Shown here: in pieces, positions 53,437 through 61,400 of the stretch
Numbering within the stretch: position 1 is the first letter of the stretch
Layout: each line of letters opens with the position of its first letter
Assembly: GCA_013823325.1 (NCBI GenBank)
Contig: PNLY01000001.1
Span: 62,001 to 126,000 of the forward strand
DNA: 64,000 nucleotides
Source of the DNA: Methylobacterium sp.
GTDB taxonomy: Bacteria > Pseudomonadota > Alphaproteobacteria > Rhizobiales > Beijerinckiaceae
Reading direction: 5' to 3'
Position numbers and translations under genes: made by a program
The notes under the pieces: model-generated
Database searches by the model: none
Told to the model about the DNA's origin: nothing
The model's input: the letters and a program-made list of their open reading frames with translations, nothing else

Positions 53437-53805
53437 ATGTCAGATTGGCCGAGCGAGATCCGCCTGTCGAAGGATCGCCGCACCTTGCATGTCACCTTCG
53501 AGAGCGGCGAGACCCATGCGCTCTCCGCCGAATTACTGCGGGTCGAAAGCCCTTCGGCTGAGGTCCAGGGCCATAATCCCGCGCAGAAGCAGACCGTGCC
53601 GGGCAAGCGCGACGTCGAGATCATCAAGGTCGAGCCGGTCGGCCATTACGCCGTACGCCTGACCTTCGACGACATGCACGATACCGGCATCTACGGCTGG
53701 GACTATCTGCGCGAGCTCGGCCGGAACGGTGAGGCGAAGTTCCAGGCCTACGTCGATGAGCTGGCGGCGAAGGGCATGTCGCGGGAGCGGGTTAGAAGGG
53801 TTTAG
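53437..53805 (+). CDS. DUF971 (gamma-butyrobetaine hydroxylase N-terminal-like) protein
   Basis: A 122-residue DUF971 protein: [20 protein letters not shown] near 6-25, [18 protein letters not shown] with the conserved E-L-L-R-V-x-S-P-S-A-E-V, and [27 protein letters not shown] split near 68-94. The same fold is the N-terminal metal-binding domain of eukaryotic gamma-butyrobetaine hydroxylase; bacterial single-domain members often sit with moaA or Fe-S genes, but their role is not established. It is divergent from moaA (141-base gap). Confidence 0.92.
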   Translation: MSDWPSEIRLSKDRRTLHVTFESGETHALSAELLRVESPSAEVQGHNPAQKQTVPGKRDVEIIKVEPVGHYAVRLTFDDMHDTGIYGWDYLRELGRNGEAKFQAYVDELAAKGMSRERVRRV

Positions 53806-53892
53806 TGCCCGCCGCTTCGATAGAGCGAACCAAATCCGGGTTCTGGACGTAAATGCTCCTGACTGCGCCTCACGGGCACCAGGGAGAGTGTT

Positions 53893-54450
53893 ATGCACGC
53901 CAGGGTCATTGTCGTCGGCTTGGGTCTGGCCGTTTTTCTGTCGGGTTGCATGGCGATGGGCGGGCCGGCGAGCAAGGCGCCGGAACCGTTGAAAAAGATC
54001 GACGCTGGCCGCTTCTACAGCGGTCTCTGGCACGAGATCGCCCGTCGCCCGATGGCGATCACCGATGGCTGCGTTGCTGGTGCGACGGAGTACAAGCGTG
54101 ACGCCGGTGCCGGTATCGAGGTCCTCGACTCCTGCCGGATGGGCACGCCTGAGGGCGAACTCAAGACGATCGGAGGGCCGGGCCGTATCCTCGATCCCGG
54201 CACGAACGCCAAACTGAGGGTCGACTATCGCCTGTACGGCTTCATTCCGGTCACGCGTGACTATTGGGTGCTCGATCGCGCGAACGACTACAGCTGGTTC
54301 ATCTCTGCCGATCCCGAGTTCCGCGACCTCTATATTTTCTCCCGCGACCCGCAGATCGGCGAGGCGCAGCGGCGCAGGCTTGTCGCGCGCGCCCGAGCGC
54401 TGGGCTATGACGTGAGCAAGCTCGAGTTTCCCGAGATGCCGCGGCGGTGA
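53893..54450 (+). CDS. lipocalin-family outer-membrane lipoprotein
   Basis: A 185-residue lipoprotein. The lipobox LSGC (residues about 16-19) follows a short signal peptide (VVGLGLAVF). The lipocalin signature is FYSGLWHEIARRPMAITDGC near 42-61 (G-x-W-x-E-I-A-R), with later strands LRVDYRLYGFIPVTRDYWVL and YSWFISADPEFRDLYIFSRD near 115-150. This is Blc-like, but the pair DGC...DSC suggests a disulfide. It should bind lysolipid or fatty acid at the inner leaflet of the outer membrane. A 332-base gap follows. Confidence 0.85.
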   Translation: MHARVIVVGLGLAVFLSGCMAMGGPASKAPEPLKKIDAGRFYSGLWHEIARRPMAITDGCVAGATEYKRDAGAGIEVLDSCRMGTPEGELKTIGGPGRILDPGTNAKLRVDYRLYGFIPVTRDYWVLDRANDYSWFISADPEFRDLYIFSRDPQIGEAQRRRLVARARALGYDVSKLEFPEMPRR

Positions 54451-54782
54451 GCCTTTCCAATCCATGGAGAAGGGTCGGCGTGAGCCACCTTGGCGCTCGC
54501 AAGGCGATCACGTCTGGATCGATCCCTTGCCGGCGCGTGCCTGATACCGGCTTCACGGCATCTGCTCCGATCCGCATCGAATCCTTATGTCGCCCGGCCT
54601 AGTTTTGGGTCCGTGTCGTGCTCGCTCGCATTCGGAGCCGGGACGCCATCGAACCCCGGCCGCCCCGTGGGGTTTGGCGGCCTTCCGCTTTCGTTTGGTG
54701 ACTGTCCTGAGCCCGGCCGAGGCGCGGCGGAGCGTTCCGTTCCGCCGCGCCGCTATCATCGTGCCACTCTGCCGAGGTCGAC
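54451..54782. other. 332-bp non-coding region with a long hairpin before the DapA-like gene
   Basis: No gene is supported. A perfect 11-bp stem (ggcgcggcgga, 54721-54731, with 54741-54751) and a 9-base loop ends 31 bases before the DapA-like start. A weaker aacccc...ggggtt stem lies near 54650-54675. Either may be a terminator of the lipocalin message or part of the next gene's leader. No riboswitch class is recognised. Confidence 0.5.
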
Positions 54783-55703
54783 ATGGATCACTGGCTTCAT
54801 GGGATGTTCACTGCCCTCGTCACGCCCTTCAGCGCCGGAGCGTTGGACGAGCCGAGCCTGCTGCGCCTGGTCGATTGGCAGGTCCGGGAGGGCGCTGATG
54901 GCATCGTGCTCGGCTCCGCGAGCGGCGAATATTCGACGTTGACCCGCAATGAGCGCATCCGGCTCGTCAGGTTGGCACGCGCCGCGGCCGGGCCCGGCTA
55001 TCCGATCCTGGCCGCCGCAGGATCCAACTCGACCGCAGACAGCATCGCGGAGGTCAAGGACGCTGCGGCTGCGGGCGCGAGCGCCATCCTGCTGCGGCTG
55101 CCCTACTACAACAAGCCGACGCAGGCCGGTCTCGTCCAGCATGTCTTGTCGGTGGCGGAGACCACCTCGCTTCCGGTGATCGTCGATAACGATCCCGATC
55201 GCTGCGCCGTCGACCTCACGCCCGAGGCGCTGGCCGAGATGGCGGCGCATCCGGCTGTCGTCGGCGTCCTCGAACGGCGCGGCGACATCGTCCGCTGCGA
55301 TCGCATCATGCGCAGCTGCAGCCGGCATTTCCTGCGCCTCACCGGGGCCGGCGATGTCATTCCGCCCTACATCGCCGCCGGCGGCTGCGGCGCGGTCACC
55401 AGCATGGGCAACCTGGCGCCGCGCCTGCTGCGCCGCATCAGGGAAGCCTGCCGCGCCGGCGCATTCGAACAGGCCCAGACGCTGCAACGGCGTCTGATCC
55501 CACTCCACGGCCTGCTGTCCCGCGAGCCCGATCCCGTCGCGGTCAAGCTGGCCCTGTCGTTCCAGCATTCCGGCGTCGAGCCCACCTGCCGGCTGCCCTT
55601 GGTTGCGGCGCAGCCTTCGCTGGCTGAGGAGCTGAAATACGCGCTCGACGATCTGCCGCGGCCGGTCAACGGCCACGCGATAGCGCATCGCTCCGCCGCC
55701 TAG
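54783..55703 (+). CDS. DapA/NAL-superfamily protein lacking the Schiff-base lysine
   Basis: A 306-residue member of the dihydrodipicolinate synthase / N-acetylneuraminate lyase barrel family. Family landmarks are FTALVTPF near 9-16, LGSASGEYSTLT (for G-T-T-G-E-x-x-x-L) near 43-54, and LPYYNKPTQAGLVQH near 106-120. The catalytic lysine, expected in V-G-I-K-E, is replaced: VVGVLERRGD has Leu163 there. The Y-N-x-P block is D-N-D-P-D (135-139). It cannot use the usual imine mechanism, so a different activity or a non-catalytic role is likely. Reading frame is intact and full length. Confidence 0.82.
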   Translation: MDHWLHGMFTALVTPFSAGALDEPSLLRLVDWQVREGADGIVLGSASGEYSTLTRNERIRLVRLARAAAGPGYPILAAAGSNSTADSIAEVKDAAAAGASAILLRLPYYNKPTQAGLVQHVLSVAETTSLPVIVDNDPDRCAVDLTPEALAEMAAHPAVVGVLERRGDIVRCDRIMRSCSRHFLRLTGAGDVIPPYIAAGGCGAVTSMGNLAPRLLRRIREACRAGAFEQAQTLQRRLIPLHGLLSREPDPVAVKLALSFQHSGVEPTCRLPLVAAQPSLAEELKYALDDLPRPVNGHAIAHRSAA

Positions 55704-55810
55704 GGACCGCCGTGAGTCCTTATGCGGGCCTGATGGCCGCAGCCAATAGCCGGCATCGCAAGCTGATGCGGACCTGACCGATCATCCTCCGACAGGTGAT
55801 GGAGGGCGGC

Positions 55811-55981
55811 ATGGCCACTTATGAAGCGTTCCCCAGACGGCGACGCCAGACGGCTTCCGGAACCGGGCCGGGCAGCGATCAGTCCGGCGGGATCGCTAAA
55901 GACCTGCTGCAGTCCCTCGTCCTTCTGCTCCTGCTCGCCGTCGTGCTGGCCATTCGGATCTACGTCACGGCCCCGATCTGA
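55811..55981 (+). CDS. small single-span membrane protein, unknown
   Basis: A 56-residue protein with an Arg-rich head (PRRRRQ), a Gly/Ser linker and one helix, LLQSLVLLLLLAVVLAIRIY near 32-51. GGAGGG lies four bases before ATG 55811, a strong ribosome site, which supports real translation. It stands alone between the DapA-like gene and a convergent L,D-transpeptidase. No family recognised. Confidence 0.6.
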   Translation: MATYEAFPRRRRQTASGTGPGSDQSGGIAKDLLQSLVLLLLLAVVLAIRIYVTAPI

Positions 55982-56008
55982 TCGCCGCCGCGCCATTGAC
56001 GCAAAGAA

Positions 56009-56033
56009 AAAGGCCGGCACGAAGCCGGCCTTT
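56009..56033. terminator. bidirectional intrinsic terminator
   Basis: The arms aaaggccggc (56009-56018) and gccggccttt (56024-56033) with a 5-base loop are flanked by an A-run on the left. Read on the minus strand, this gives a stem plus TTTTTCTTT after the transpeptidase gene. The plus-strand read for the small gene ends with ttt only. Confidence 0.82.
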
Positions 56034-56056
56034 CCCAACTGCACGGACGTTATCGC

Positions 56057-56635
56057 TCAGCGGGCGACGACGACGCGGGTGCCGACCTTGGCGCGCTCGT
56101 AGAGGTCGATCACGTCCTCGTTCAGCATGCGGATGCAGCCCGAGGAGACCGCCTGGCCGATCGTCTCCGGCTCGTTCGAGCCGTGGATGCGGTAGAGGGT
56201 CGAGCCGAGATAGAGGGCGCGGGCGCCGAGCGGGTTCTCCGGGCCGCCGGGCATGAAGCGCGGCAGGTCGGGGCGGCGCTTCAGCATCTGCGCCGGCGGG
56301 GTCCAGCCCGGCCACTCGGCCTTGCGGGTGATGGTCTGCGAGCCGGCCCAGTCGAAGCCCGGACGGCCGACGCCGACGCCGTAGCGGACGGCCTTGCCAT
56401 CGGGCAGCACATAGTAGAGCCGGCGCTCGCTCGTGTTGATCACGATGGTGCCCGGGCGTTGCTTGCCGTCATAGGAGACGATTTCGCGCGGGATAGCGGT
56501 CGCCTGCGCCTTGGCGGGGTCGACATAGGTGACGAGCGGCTGGCGGGTGAGCGGATCGATTTCGGCGACGGCGGCAGTCGCGGTGGCCGCGAGGGCCGTA
56601 CCGGCGATCAGGGCCAAACGGGAGAAGCGGAGCAT
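56057..56635 (-). CDS. L,D-transpeptidase (ErfK/YbiS/YhnG family)
   Basis: A 192-residue periplasmic enzyme that forms 3-3 peptidoglycan cross-links or attaches proteins to peptidoglycan. The signal peptide (LALIAGTALAATATAAVA) is followed by a YkuD domain: GTIVINTSERRLYYVLPDGK near 62-81, and the active-site block IHGSNEPETIGQAVSSGCIR near 149-168, with the catalytic cysteine in S-x-G-C-I-R-M. Many paralogues of this short form occur in Hyphomicrobiales. An intrinsic terminator follows at 56009. Confidence 0.93.
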   Translation of the reverse strand: MLRFSRLALIAGTALAATATAAVAEIDPLTRQPLVTYVDPAKAQATAIPREIVSYDGKQRPGTIVINTSERRLYYVLPDGKAVRYGVGVGRPGFDWAGSQTITRKAEWPGWTPPAQMLKRRPDLPRFMPGGPENPLGARALYLGSTLYRIHGSNEPETIGQAVSSGCIRMLNEDVIDLYERAKVGTRVVVAR

Positions 56636-56994
56636 GGCGGCCTCGGGGGCGTTTCGGGGATGGGCGGGCGCGAGGAAAGGTGACGGAAAAACGTCAACAA
56701 TTCCCCAAATCTCTGGCAGAGCGGGGACGGCCGTTCAATCGATCGACGTTCACATCGACGCGACCTTTCGAGCTTTGCAGACGCCCGTTGCGGGGCTGCA
56801 ACAGGCTCGGGCATCCGGATGTCGCTTGGGCCGATCTGGGCGCTTTTCGGGCGGGAATGCGGCGGGTCGCACGACGGCTCCTCCGAATGAAGGACGAGGT
56901 TCGATTCGACGCGCGCTAAGAAGGCCGCCGGCCCTGGTTCGCAGCCGGAGCGGGTGAGACGCAAGCCGGGCATTGCCGCGAGAGGGAGAGATGC
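56636..56994. other. 359-bp intergenic region
   Basis: It contains the transpeptidase promoter on the left and the leader of the DUF4347-like gene on the right (AGAGGGAGAG at 56980-56990). A 79-codon frame from GTG 56680 follows GAGGAAAG but has an irregular Arg/Pro-rich product that I cannot support as a gene. No tRNA or clear hairpin is seen. Confidence 0.5.
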
Positions 56995-57762
56995 ATGGCC
57001 AGGGAAGTCACAGTCCATGCCGTCTATCTCCAGGACTCCACCATGATCCATGCCTTCAACCTGAGGCAGGGTGGGGCCGACTTATTGCCGACCGGGCACA
57101 CCGGGATACCGAAGGGCTATTCGCCCCAGAAGATCATCGACAAGATCCTGGCTGCTGCGAACGGAGGCAGGATCAAGATCCTGCGCCTGCTCGCACATGG
57201 CGATGCTGGCGAATTCGATTTTCCCGGGATCGAGGACCGCAGCTCGGTCTCGTCGAAATATACACAGTTGCGCAAGGCGTTCGCTCCCATGGCCCGGATC
57301 GAGATCCATGGCTGCGGCTGCGCCAGCGAAAAGAAGCTGGATCGCGATATCGGCAAGTACAGCGGCGATCCGAAAGGGCGCGGTCTGCGCTTCCTCTGGG
57401 CCGTTGCGCAGACCTTCAACGTCCCCGTCACCGGTGCGGTCGATTCTCAAGGGAACTGGGACGGCTGGGGCTATAGTGGCGTCACGGTCACCATCTCCCC
57501 CGCCGGCAAGTTCTACGCCGAGAAGCCAGGGCAGCGTTGGTGGGATCCTTCTTCGGCGGATGCGGAGGCCAAGGCGGAATTCTACCGGATCAAAAAGCAG
57601 TACATCGACAGGAAGCTCTATGTGGAAGCACGCATCGCGCTGCGCGTGCTGATGGCGAACTACCCCACCTCGGAGGCTGCTGGCTGGGCGGCGCAACTGG
57701 TGCCGCTGGGAGCGATGGAGAAGCCGGATCGCGGGTTGCAGAAGGAGTGGTCGGACAACTAG
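56995..57762 (+). CDS. DUF4347-like (possible clan CD protease fold) protein
   Basis: A 255-residue cytosolic protein (no signal peptide). Two blocks resemble DUF4347: ILRLLAHGDAGEFDFPG near 62-78 (histidine in H-G-x-x-G) and ARIEIHGCGCASE near 101-113 (a cysteine after a buried strand), followed by FLWAVAQTFNVPVTGAVDSQ. In CHAT/caspase-like and gingipain-like folds such a His-Gly and strand-Cys pair are catalytic, so this may be a cysteine hydrolase; that is inference. A C-terminal helical tail (RIKKQYIDRKLYVEARIALR) follows. Start could be ATG 56991 or 56995 in different frames; only 56995 gives this product. Confidence 0.55.
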   Translation: MAREVTVHAVYLQDSTMIHAFNLRQGGADLLPTGHTGIPKGYSPQKIIDKILAAANGGRIKILRLLAHGDAGEFDFPGIEDRSSVSSKYTQLRKAFAPMARIEIHGCGCASEKKLDRDIGKYSGDPKGRGLRFLWAVAQTFNVPVTGAVDSQGNWDGWGYSGVTVTISPAGKFYAEKPGQRWWDPSSADAEAKAEFYRIKKQYIDRKLYVEARIALRVLMANYPTSEAAGWAAQLVPLGAMEKPDRGLQKEWSDN

Positions 57763-57916
57763 CAGCTGCGCCCTCGCGGGATCGTGCGCCGCTTGCGACG
57801 ACCTCTCCGATTGCCGTTAACCGGCCGTTCGCCTAGCTTTCAGATCAAGGGGCAACTTCCGATTGCAAAGCCGGGCCGGCTCTGGTCCGCTTCTGCGACA
57901 TGCCGGGAGGTTCGCC

Positions 57917-58195
57917 ATGGCCGCCTGCCAATTTGATGCCGGGCCCGAAGAACTTGCCGCCCTCGGGACGGCCTTTCACGAGGCTTGGCGGCATGTCGGC
58001 CCGATCTACGGGCCGTTCGAGACCTCCCATCGCGAGTGGCTGGCACGCCTGATCCTCGGTCTGCGCCGTTCCGGCCATTCCGGTGACATCGCCCTGCTCG
58101 CGATCGAGCAGTTCATGGCGACCGCCCCGCTGGCCGAATGGGCGAACGGCGCGCGGCAAGCGCAGCCGCATCCAGGGCGCACTGCCCAAAACTGA
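57917..58195 (+). CDS. hypothetical small protein
   Basis: A 92-residue cytosolic protein of unknown function: QFDAGPEELAALGTAFHEAW near 5-24, REWLARLILGLRRSGHSGDI near 39-58, then IALLAIEQFMATAPLAEWAN. The amphipathic helices suggest a small all-alpha fold. GGGAGG at 57905 sits seven bases before ATG 57917, supporting translation. No family recognised. Confidence 0.5.
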   Translation: MAACQFDAGPEELAALGTAFHEAWRHVGPIYGPFETSHREWLARLILGLRRSGHSGDIALLAIEQFMATAPLAEWANGARQAQPHPGRTAQN

Positions 58196-58380
58196 CGGTT
58201 CCGCAGGCCTGCCGTTCCTCGGCTGCGGCGCTGGGGGCGAGCACGCGCGCCCTGCCAGGCAGGCAACGTTGCCGTAATCTTCGCCCGCAATGTGCACGGT
58301 GCTGACCCGGTCCGATGCGCGGACATGGGGTCGCAAGCCTGATGCGTCGGCGGCGACCTAGCCGCCGCAAGGAGTCCTTG

Positions 58381-59019
58381 ATGAAGCGTTTCATCCCGTT
58401 GGCAGGCCTCGGCCTGTCGGCCCTGCTCGCCGTCCCGGCCATGGCGGCCGATCGCCCCGTGCGTGGGCAGGAATGGCCGGCCTATTCGGCGCCGCGGCCC
58501 TATAACTGGAACGGCGTCTATGTCGGCGCCCATACCGGCGCTGGCTTCGACCGCTTTCAGGGAGCCGGCAAGAAGAGCCGGAGTGAAGTCCTGCTTGGCG
58601 GCCAGCTCGGCTACAATCTTCAGCTTGGCGGACTGGTTACCGGTGTCGAGGCCGACATTTCCATGAACGGCCTAGGCAAGGGCGCCAAGCGCACCGGCGG
58701 CACCAGCGCCGACATGCGCTATGTCAGCACCTTCAAGGCCCGCGCCGGCATCGCCTTCGACCGCGTGCTGGTCTACGGCCTCGGTGGTGTCGCCTATGGC
58801 AGCCTGAAAGCCAGCGACGGCTTGGTCTCGAAGGAGAAGAGCAAGGTCGGCTATGTCGTCGGCGCCGGCGCCGAATACGGCATCACCGACAATCTCTCCG
58901 CCAAGCTCGAATACAACTACGTCTCGCTCGGCAAGCAGAACTTCCAGTTCGCCAGCGGCCGTGCCCGCGTCGGCGTCAACGAGCACCTCGTCAAGGCCGG
59001 CCTGAACTACCGCTTCTGA
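58381..59019 (+). CDS. Omp25/RopB-like outer membrane beta-barrel protein
   Basis: A 212-residue eight-stranded barrel. The signal peptide ends LLAVPAMAAD, then YNWNGVYVGAHTGAGFDRFQ near 41-60 opens strand 1. LGGQLGYNLQLGGLVTGVEAD, RYVSTFKARAGIAFDRVLVYGLGG and VVGAGAEYGITDNLSAKLEYNYVS follow as alternating strands (each quoted in part), and the C-terminus is LVKAGLNYRF, with the terminal Phe used for BAM insertion. It resembles Omp25/Omp31 and RopB of Hyphomicrobiales. It probably anchors or stabilises the outer membrane. ATG 58381 follows AAGGAG. Confidence 0.9.
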   Translation: MKRFIPLAGLGLSALLAVPAMAADRPVRGQEWPAYSAPRPYNWNGVYVGAHTGAGFDRFQGAGKKSRSEVLLGGQLGYNLQLGGLVTGVEADISMNGLGKGAKRTGGTSADMRYVSTFKARAGIAFDRVLVYGLGGVAYGSLKASDGLVSKEKSKVGYVVGAGAEYGITDNLSAKLEYNYVSLGKQNFQFASGRARVGVNEHLVKAGLNYRF

Positions 59020-59165
59020 CCTCGAACTTCCTGGCCGGGAAACCGGCCCGGATCGCCTTGCGGCGTGAAAGCCGCGCCCAGGCATGGATGGAGCGTGATG
59101 CGTCTGGATATTTCGCCCCTATTCCGGCATCACGTTTCATCCGTGCACCCTGAATTGCTTCTTCC

Positions 59166-59849
59166 ATGCGCGCCCTGATCGTCGAGGACGAGCCACAATT
59201 GATGGCTTTCCTGTCCTCGCTCCTCACCAATGCCGGACTGATCGCCGATCGCACGACCACGATCGATGCGGCGCTCGCAGCCCTGCGCTCGACCCCGTTC
59301 GACATCGTGATCGTCGATCGCCGCCTGCCCGATGGCGACGGCCTCTCGATCGTCAAGGCGCTGAGCAACGCCGAGACGCGGCCCGCCTTCCTCGTCCTCA
59401 CCGCCCGCGATGCCAAGGCCGATGTGATCGAAGGCCTGAACGGCGGCGCCGACGACTATCTGGTCAAGCCGTTCGAGCCGGAGGAGCTGCTCGCGCGTCT
59501 GCGCGTCATCCTGCGCCGGCGCAACCCCAAGCGTTCGCTGGTGATCACCGCCGGCAATCTCTCGCTCGATCTCGAAGGGCGCAGCGCCTCCGTCGGCTCG
59601 GAGATGCTCGATCTGCGCCGGCGCGAGGCCCTGATCCTGGAGGCGCTCGTCCAGCGCGTCGGCCGCGTCGTCACCCGCGACGTCCTGATCGAGGCGGTCT
59701 ACGGTTTCGACGACCTGATCGAATCCAACACGCTGGAGGCGCAGATCTCGCGGCTGCGGCGCAAGCTCAAGGAGGCCGGTGCGGCGGTCGAGATCACTTC
59801 GCTGCGCGGCATCGGCTATATGCTGCGGGTGTCCGAGCTGGCGCAGTAG
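59166..59849 (+). CDS. OmpR/PhoB-family response regulator
   Basis: A 227-residue DNA-binding regulator. The receiver domain has D51 as phosphoacceptor (IVDRRLPDGDG) and conserved Thr/Lys (LVLTARDA, DYLVKPFEPEEL). The winged-helix domain has RREALILEALVQRVGRVVTR and LEAQISRLRRKLKEAGAAVE near 190-209. It is tail to tail with a histidine kinase ending 10 bases away, an unusual arrangement for a cognate pair, so pairing is likely but not certain. The target genes are unknown; the adjacent Omp25-like gene is a candidate. Confidence 0.93.
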   Translation: MRALIVEDEPQLMAFLSSLLTNAGLIADRTTTIDAALAALRSTPFDIVIVDRRLPDGDGLSIVKALSNAETRPAFLVLTARDAKADVIEGLNGGADDYLVKPFEPEELLARLRVILRRRNPKRSLVITAGNLSLDLEGRSASVGSEMLDLRRREALILEALVQRVGRVVTRDVLIEAVYGFDDLIESNTLEAQISRLRRKLKEAGAAVEITSLRGIGYMLRVSELAQ

Positions 59850-59858
59850 CGCCACCCC

Positions 59859-61199
59859 TCAGGCGCCGCCGCTCTCGCGCGGCGGGAAGACGAGGCGCAC
59901 CATCGTGCCGCCGCCCGGCCGGCCGAGGATGGTGAGCGTGCCGCCATGAGCGGCCATGATGTCGCGCACGATCGTCAGGCCGAGACCGGCGCCGGTCGAA
60001 TTCGGCGACATCCGGTTGAACGCCTCGGTCACCTGCGGGCGGTCGGACGGTGCGATGCCGACCCCGTCATCAGCGACCTCGACCACGGCGCCGTCGATCA
60101 CCTTGACCAGGATCGTCGATTTCGCCTGCGCGTGCCGCAGGGCGTTGTCGACGAGGTTGGCGATGGCCGCCCGCACAGTCGGCTCGTTGGCCTGGATCAG
60201 TGCGCGGCGCTCGCCTTCCTCCTCCAGGGCGACATCGGCGCCGTTGCTCAGGATCAGCGGCGCAAGGTCGGCGAGTACCGCGCGGGCGATGCCGTTGAGC
60301 TGCAGCGGCTCGAACGGCAGTTCGGTGCTGTGCAGCCGGGCGAGCTGCAGCATCGACGAGACGATCGTGGTCAGCCGGCTGACATCGGTGGTCAGCGCGA
60401 GCCGCATCTGGTCGTTCGGCAGCGCATCGATCCGGCCGCGCATGACGGTGAGCGGCGTGCGCAGCTCATGCGCGACGTTGTTCATGAAGCGGCGCTGCAC
60501 CTCCATATTGCCGGCGATCTTGTCGAGCGCGGCGTTGAGCGCCGTGGTCAGCGGCATCAGCTCGACCGGGGTCTCCTCGGTAGGCAGCAGGCCGCGCGGT
60601 GCCTTCGGGTCGATCTTTGCCGCGGCTTCCGCCGCACTGCGCAGGCGATCGCTGATATAGGACACCGACATTGCGATCGCGCCGGCGATCAGGAGGCCGA
60701 AGACCACCGAGATCGCCAGCGCCGAGCCCGCGATCGCCCGCAGAAAATGGGCGAGGATCAGGTCCCAGCCCGGCAGGCCGCCGCGGGTGGCGACGATGAT
60801 CCTGCTGCCGTCCTTCTCGACCACGTCGAAGGCGAGCGGGTTCTCGCCGCCGACGCGCATCTGCGCCGCGATGGTCGGGCCGTCGAGCCGGATGTCGATC
60901 GGCAGGCCCGGCCGCAATTCTGGCGCATACTCGACGACGGAACGTCCGTCCGAGACCAGGTACCAGAGCGAGGGGCTGGTGCGCTCGATCTGGCTGAGGC
61001 CGGCGGTCTTCTCGACCTGCACGGTGGTGGCGGAGGGCCGCACGCCTTGCTGGATGATCCGGGAGGTGACGTCATTGCGCAGGACGCCAGGATCCTCGGT
61101 GATCAGGGCAAAGGCGATGACGGCGCCGATGAAGGCGGTGAACAGGACGATGCCGAGCAGCGACAGGCGGATCGTGAGGGCGCGCGACAGCGAGGTCAT
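59859..61199 (-). CDS. membrane sensor histidine kinase, tail to tail with the response regulator
   Basis: A 446-residue kinase. Helix 1 (RLSLLGIVLFTAFIGAVIAF) and helix 2 (near 170-193, SALAISVVFGLLIAGAIAMS) bracket a periplasmic sensor of about 130 residues. A HAMP-like linker leads to the HisKA box FMNNVAHELRTPLTVMRGRI near 240-259, then an HATPase domain with NLVDNALRHAQAKST, VADDGVGIAPSDR and STGAGLGLTIVRDIMAAHGG. The DGVGI G1 box and a G-L-G-L G2 box are intact. It converges on the OmpR-type regulator gene. An Omp25-like and an EipA-like gene lie close by, suggesting an envelope-sensing role (inference). Confidence 0.9.
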   Translation of the reverse strand: MTSLSRALTIRLSLLGIVLFTAFIGAVIAFALITEDPGVLRNDVTSRIIQQGVRPSATTVQVEKTAGLSQIERTSPSLWYLVSDGRSVVEYAPELRPGLPIDIRLDGPTIAAQMRVGGENPLAFDVVEKDGSRIIVATRGGLPGWDLILAHFLRAIAGSALAISVVFGLLIAGAIAMSVSYISDRLRSAAEAAAKIDPKAPRGLLPTEETPVELMPLTTALNAALDKIAGNMEVQRRFMNNVAHELRTPLTVMRGRIDALPNDQMRLALTTDVSRLTTIVSSMLQLARLHSTELPFEPLQLNGIARAVLADLAPLILSNGADVALEEEGERRALIQANEPTVRAAIANLVDNALRHAQAKSTILVKVIDGAVVEVADDGVGIAPSDRPQVTEAFNRMSPNSTGAGLGLTIVRDIMAAHGGTLTILGRPGGGTMVRLVFPPRESGGA

Positions 61200-61400
61200 G
61201 GCAGGGCCTCGCCGCCATGCCGCGCAGCCGGCCGCGGCCGGCCGGCCGGTCGCATTCGGCGCGGGATTGCTGCAGCGTTGCGGGTCGTCACGGAACCTCG
61301 ATGCGGGTATGGCTTGTGGAACCGGGCGCTCGCCCCTTCCTGTCTCTGCATGGACCGTTTCGCCATTGCCGTTCAACTCTCTTCCGGAGCTGCCGGCCTG

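Noticed and set aside
56680-56919. A 79-codon plus-strand frame with a GTG start after GAGGAAAG
   Set aside because: Ribosome-site resemblance only; the product has no recognisable pattern, so it is not annotated.
59946-61400. Upstream extension of the EipA-like frame
   Set aside because: It is antisense to the sensor kinase. The signal peptide starts at 61401.
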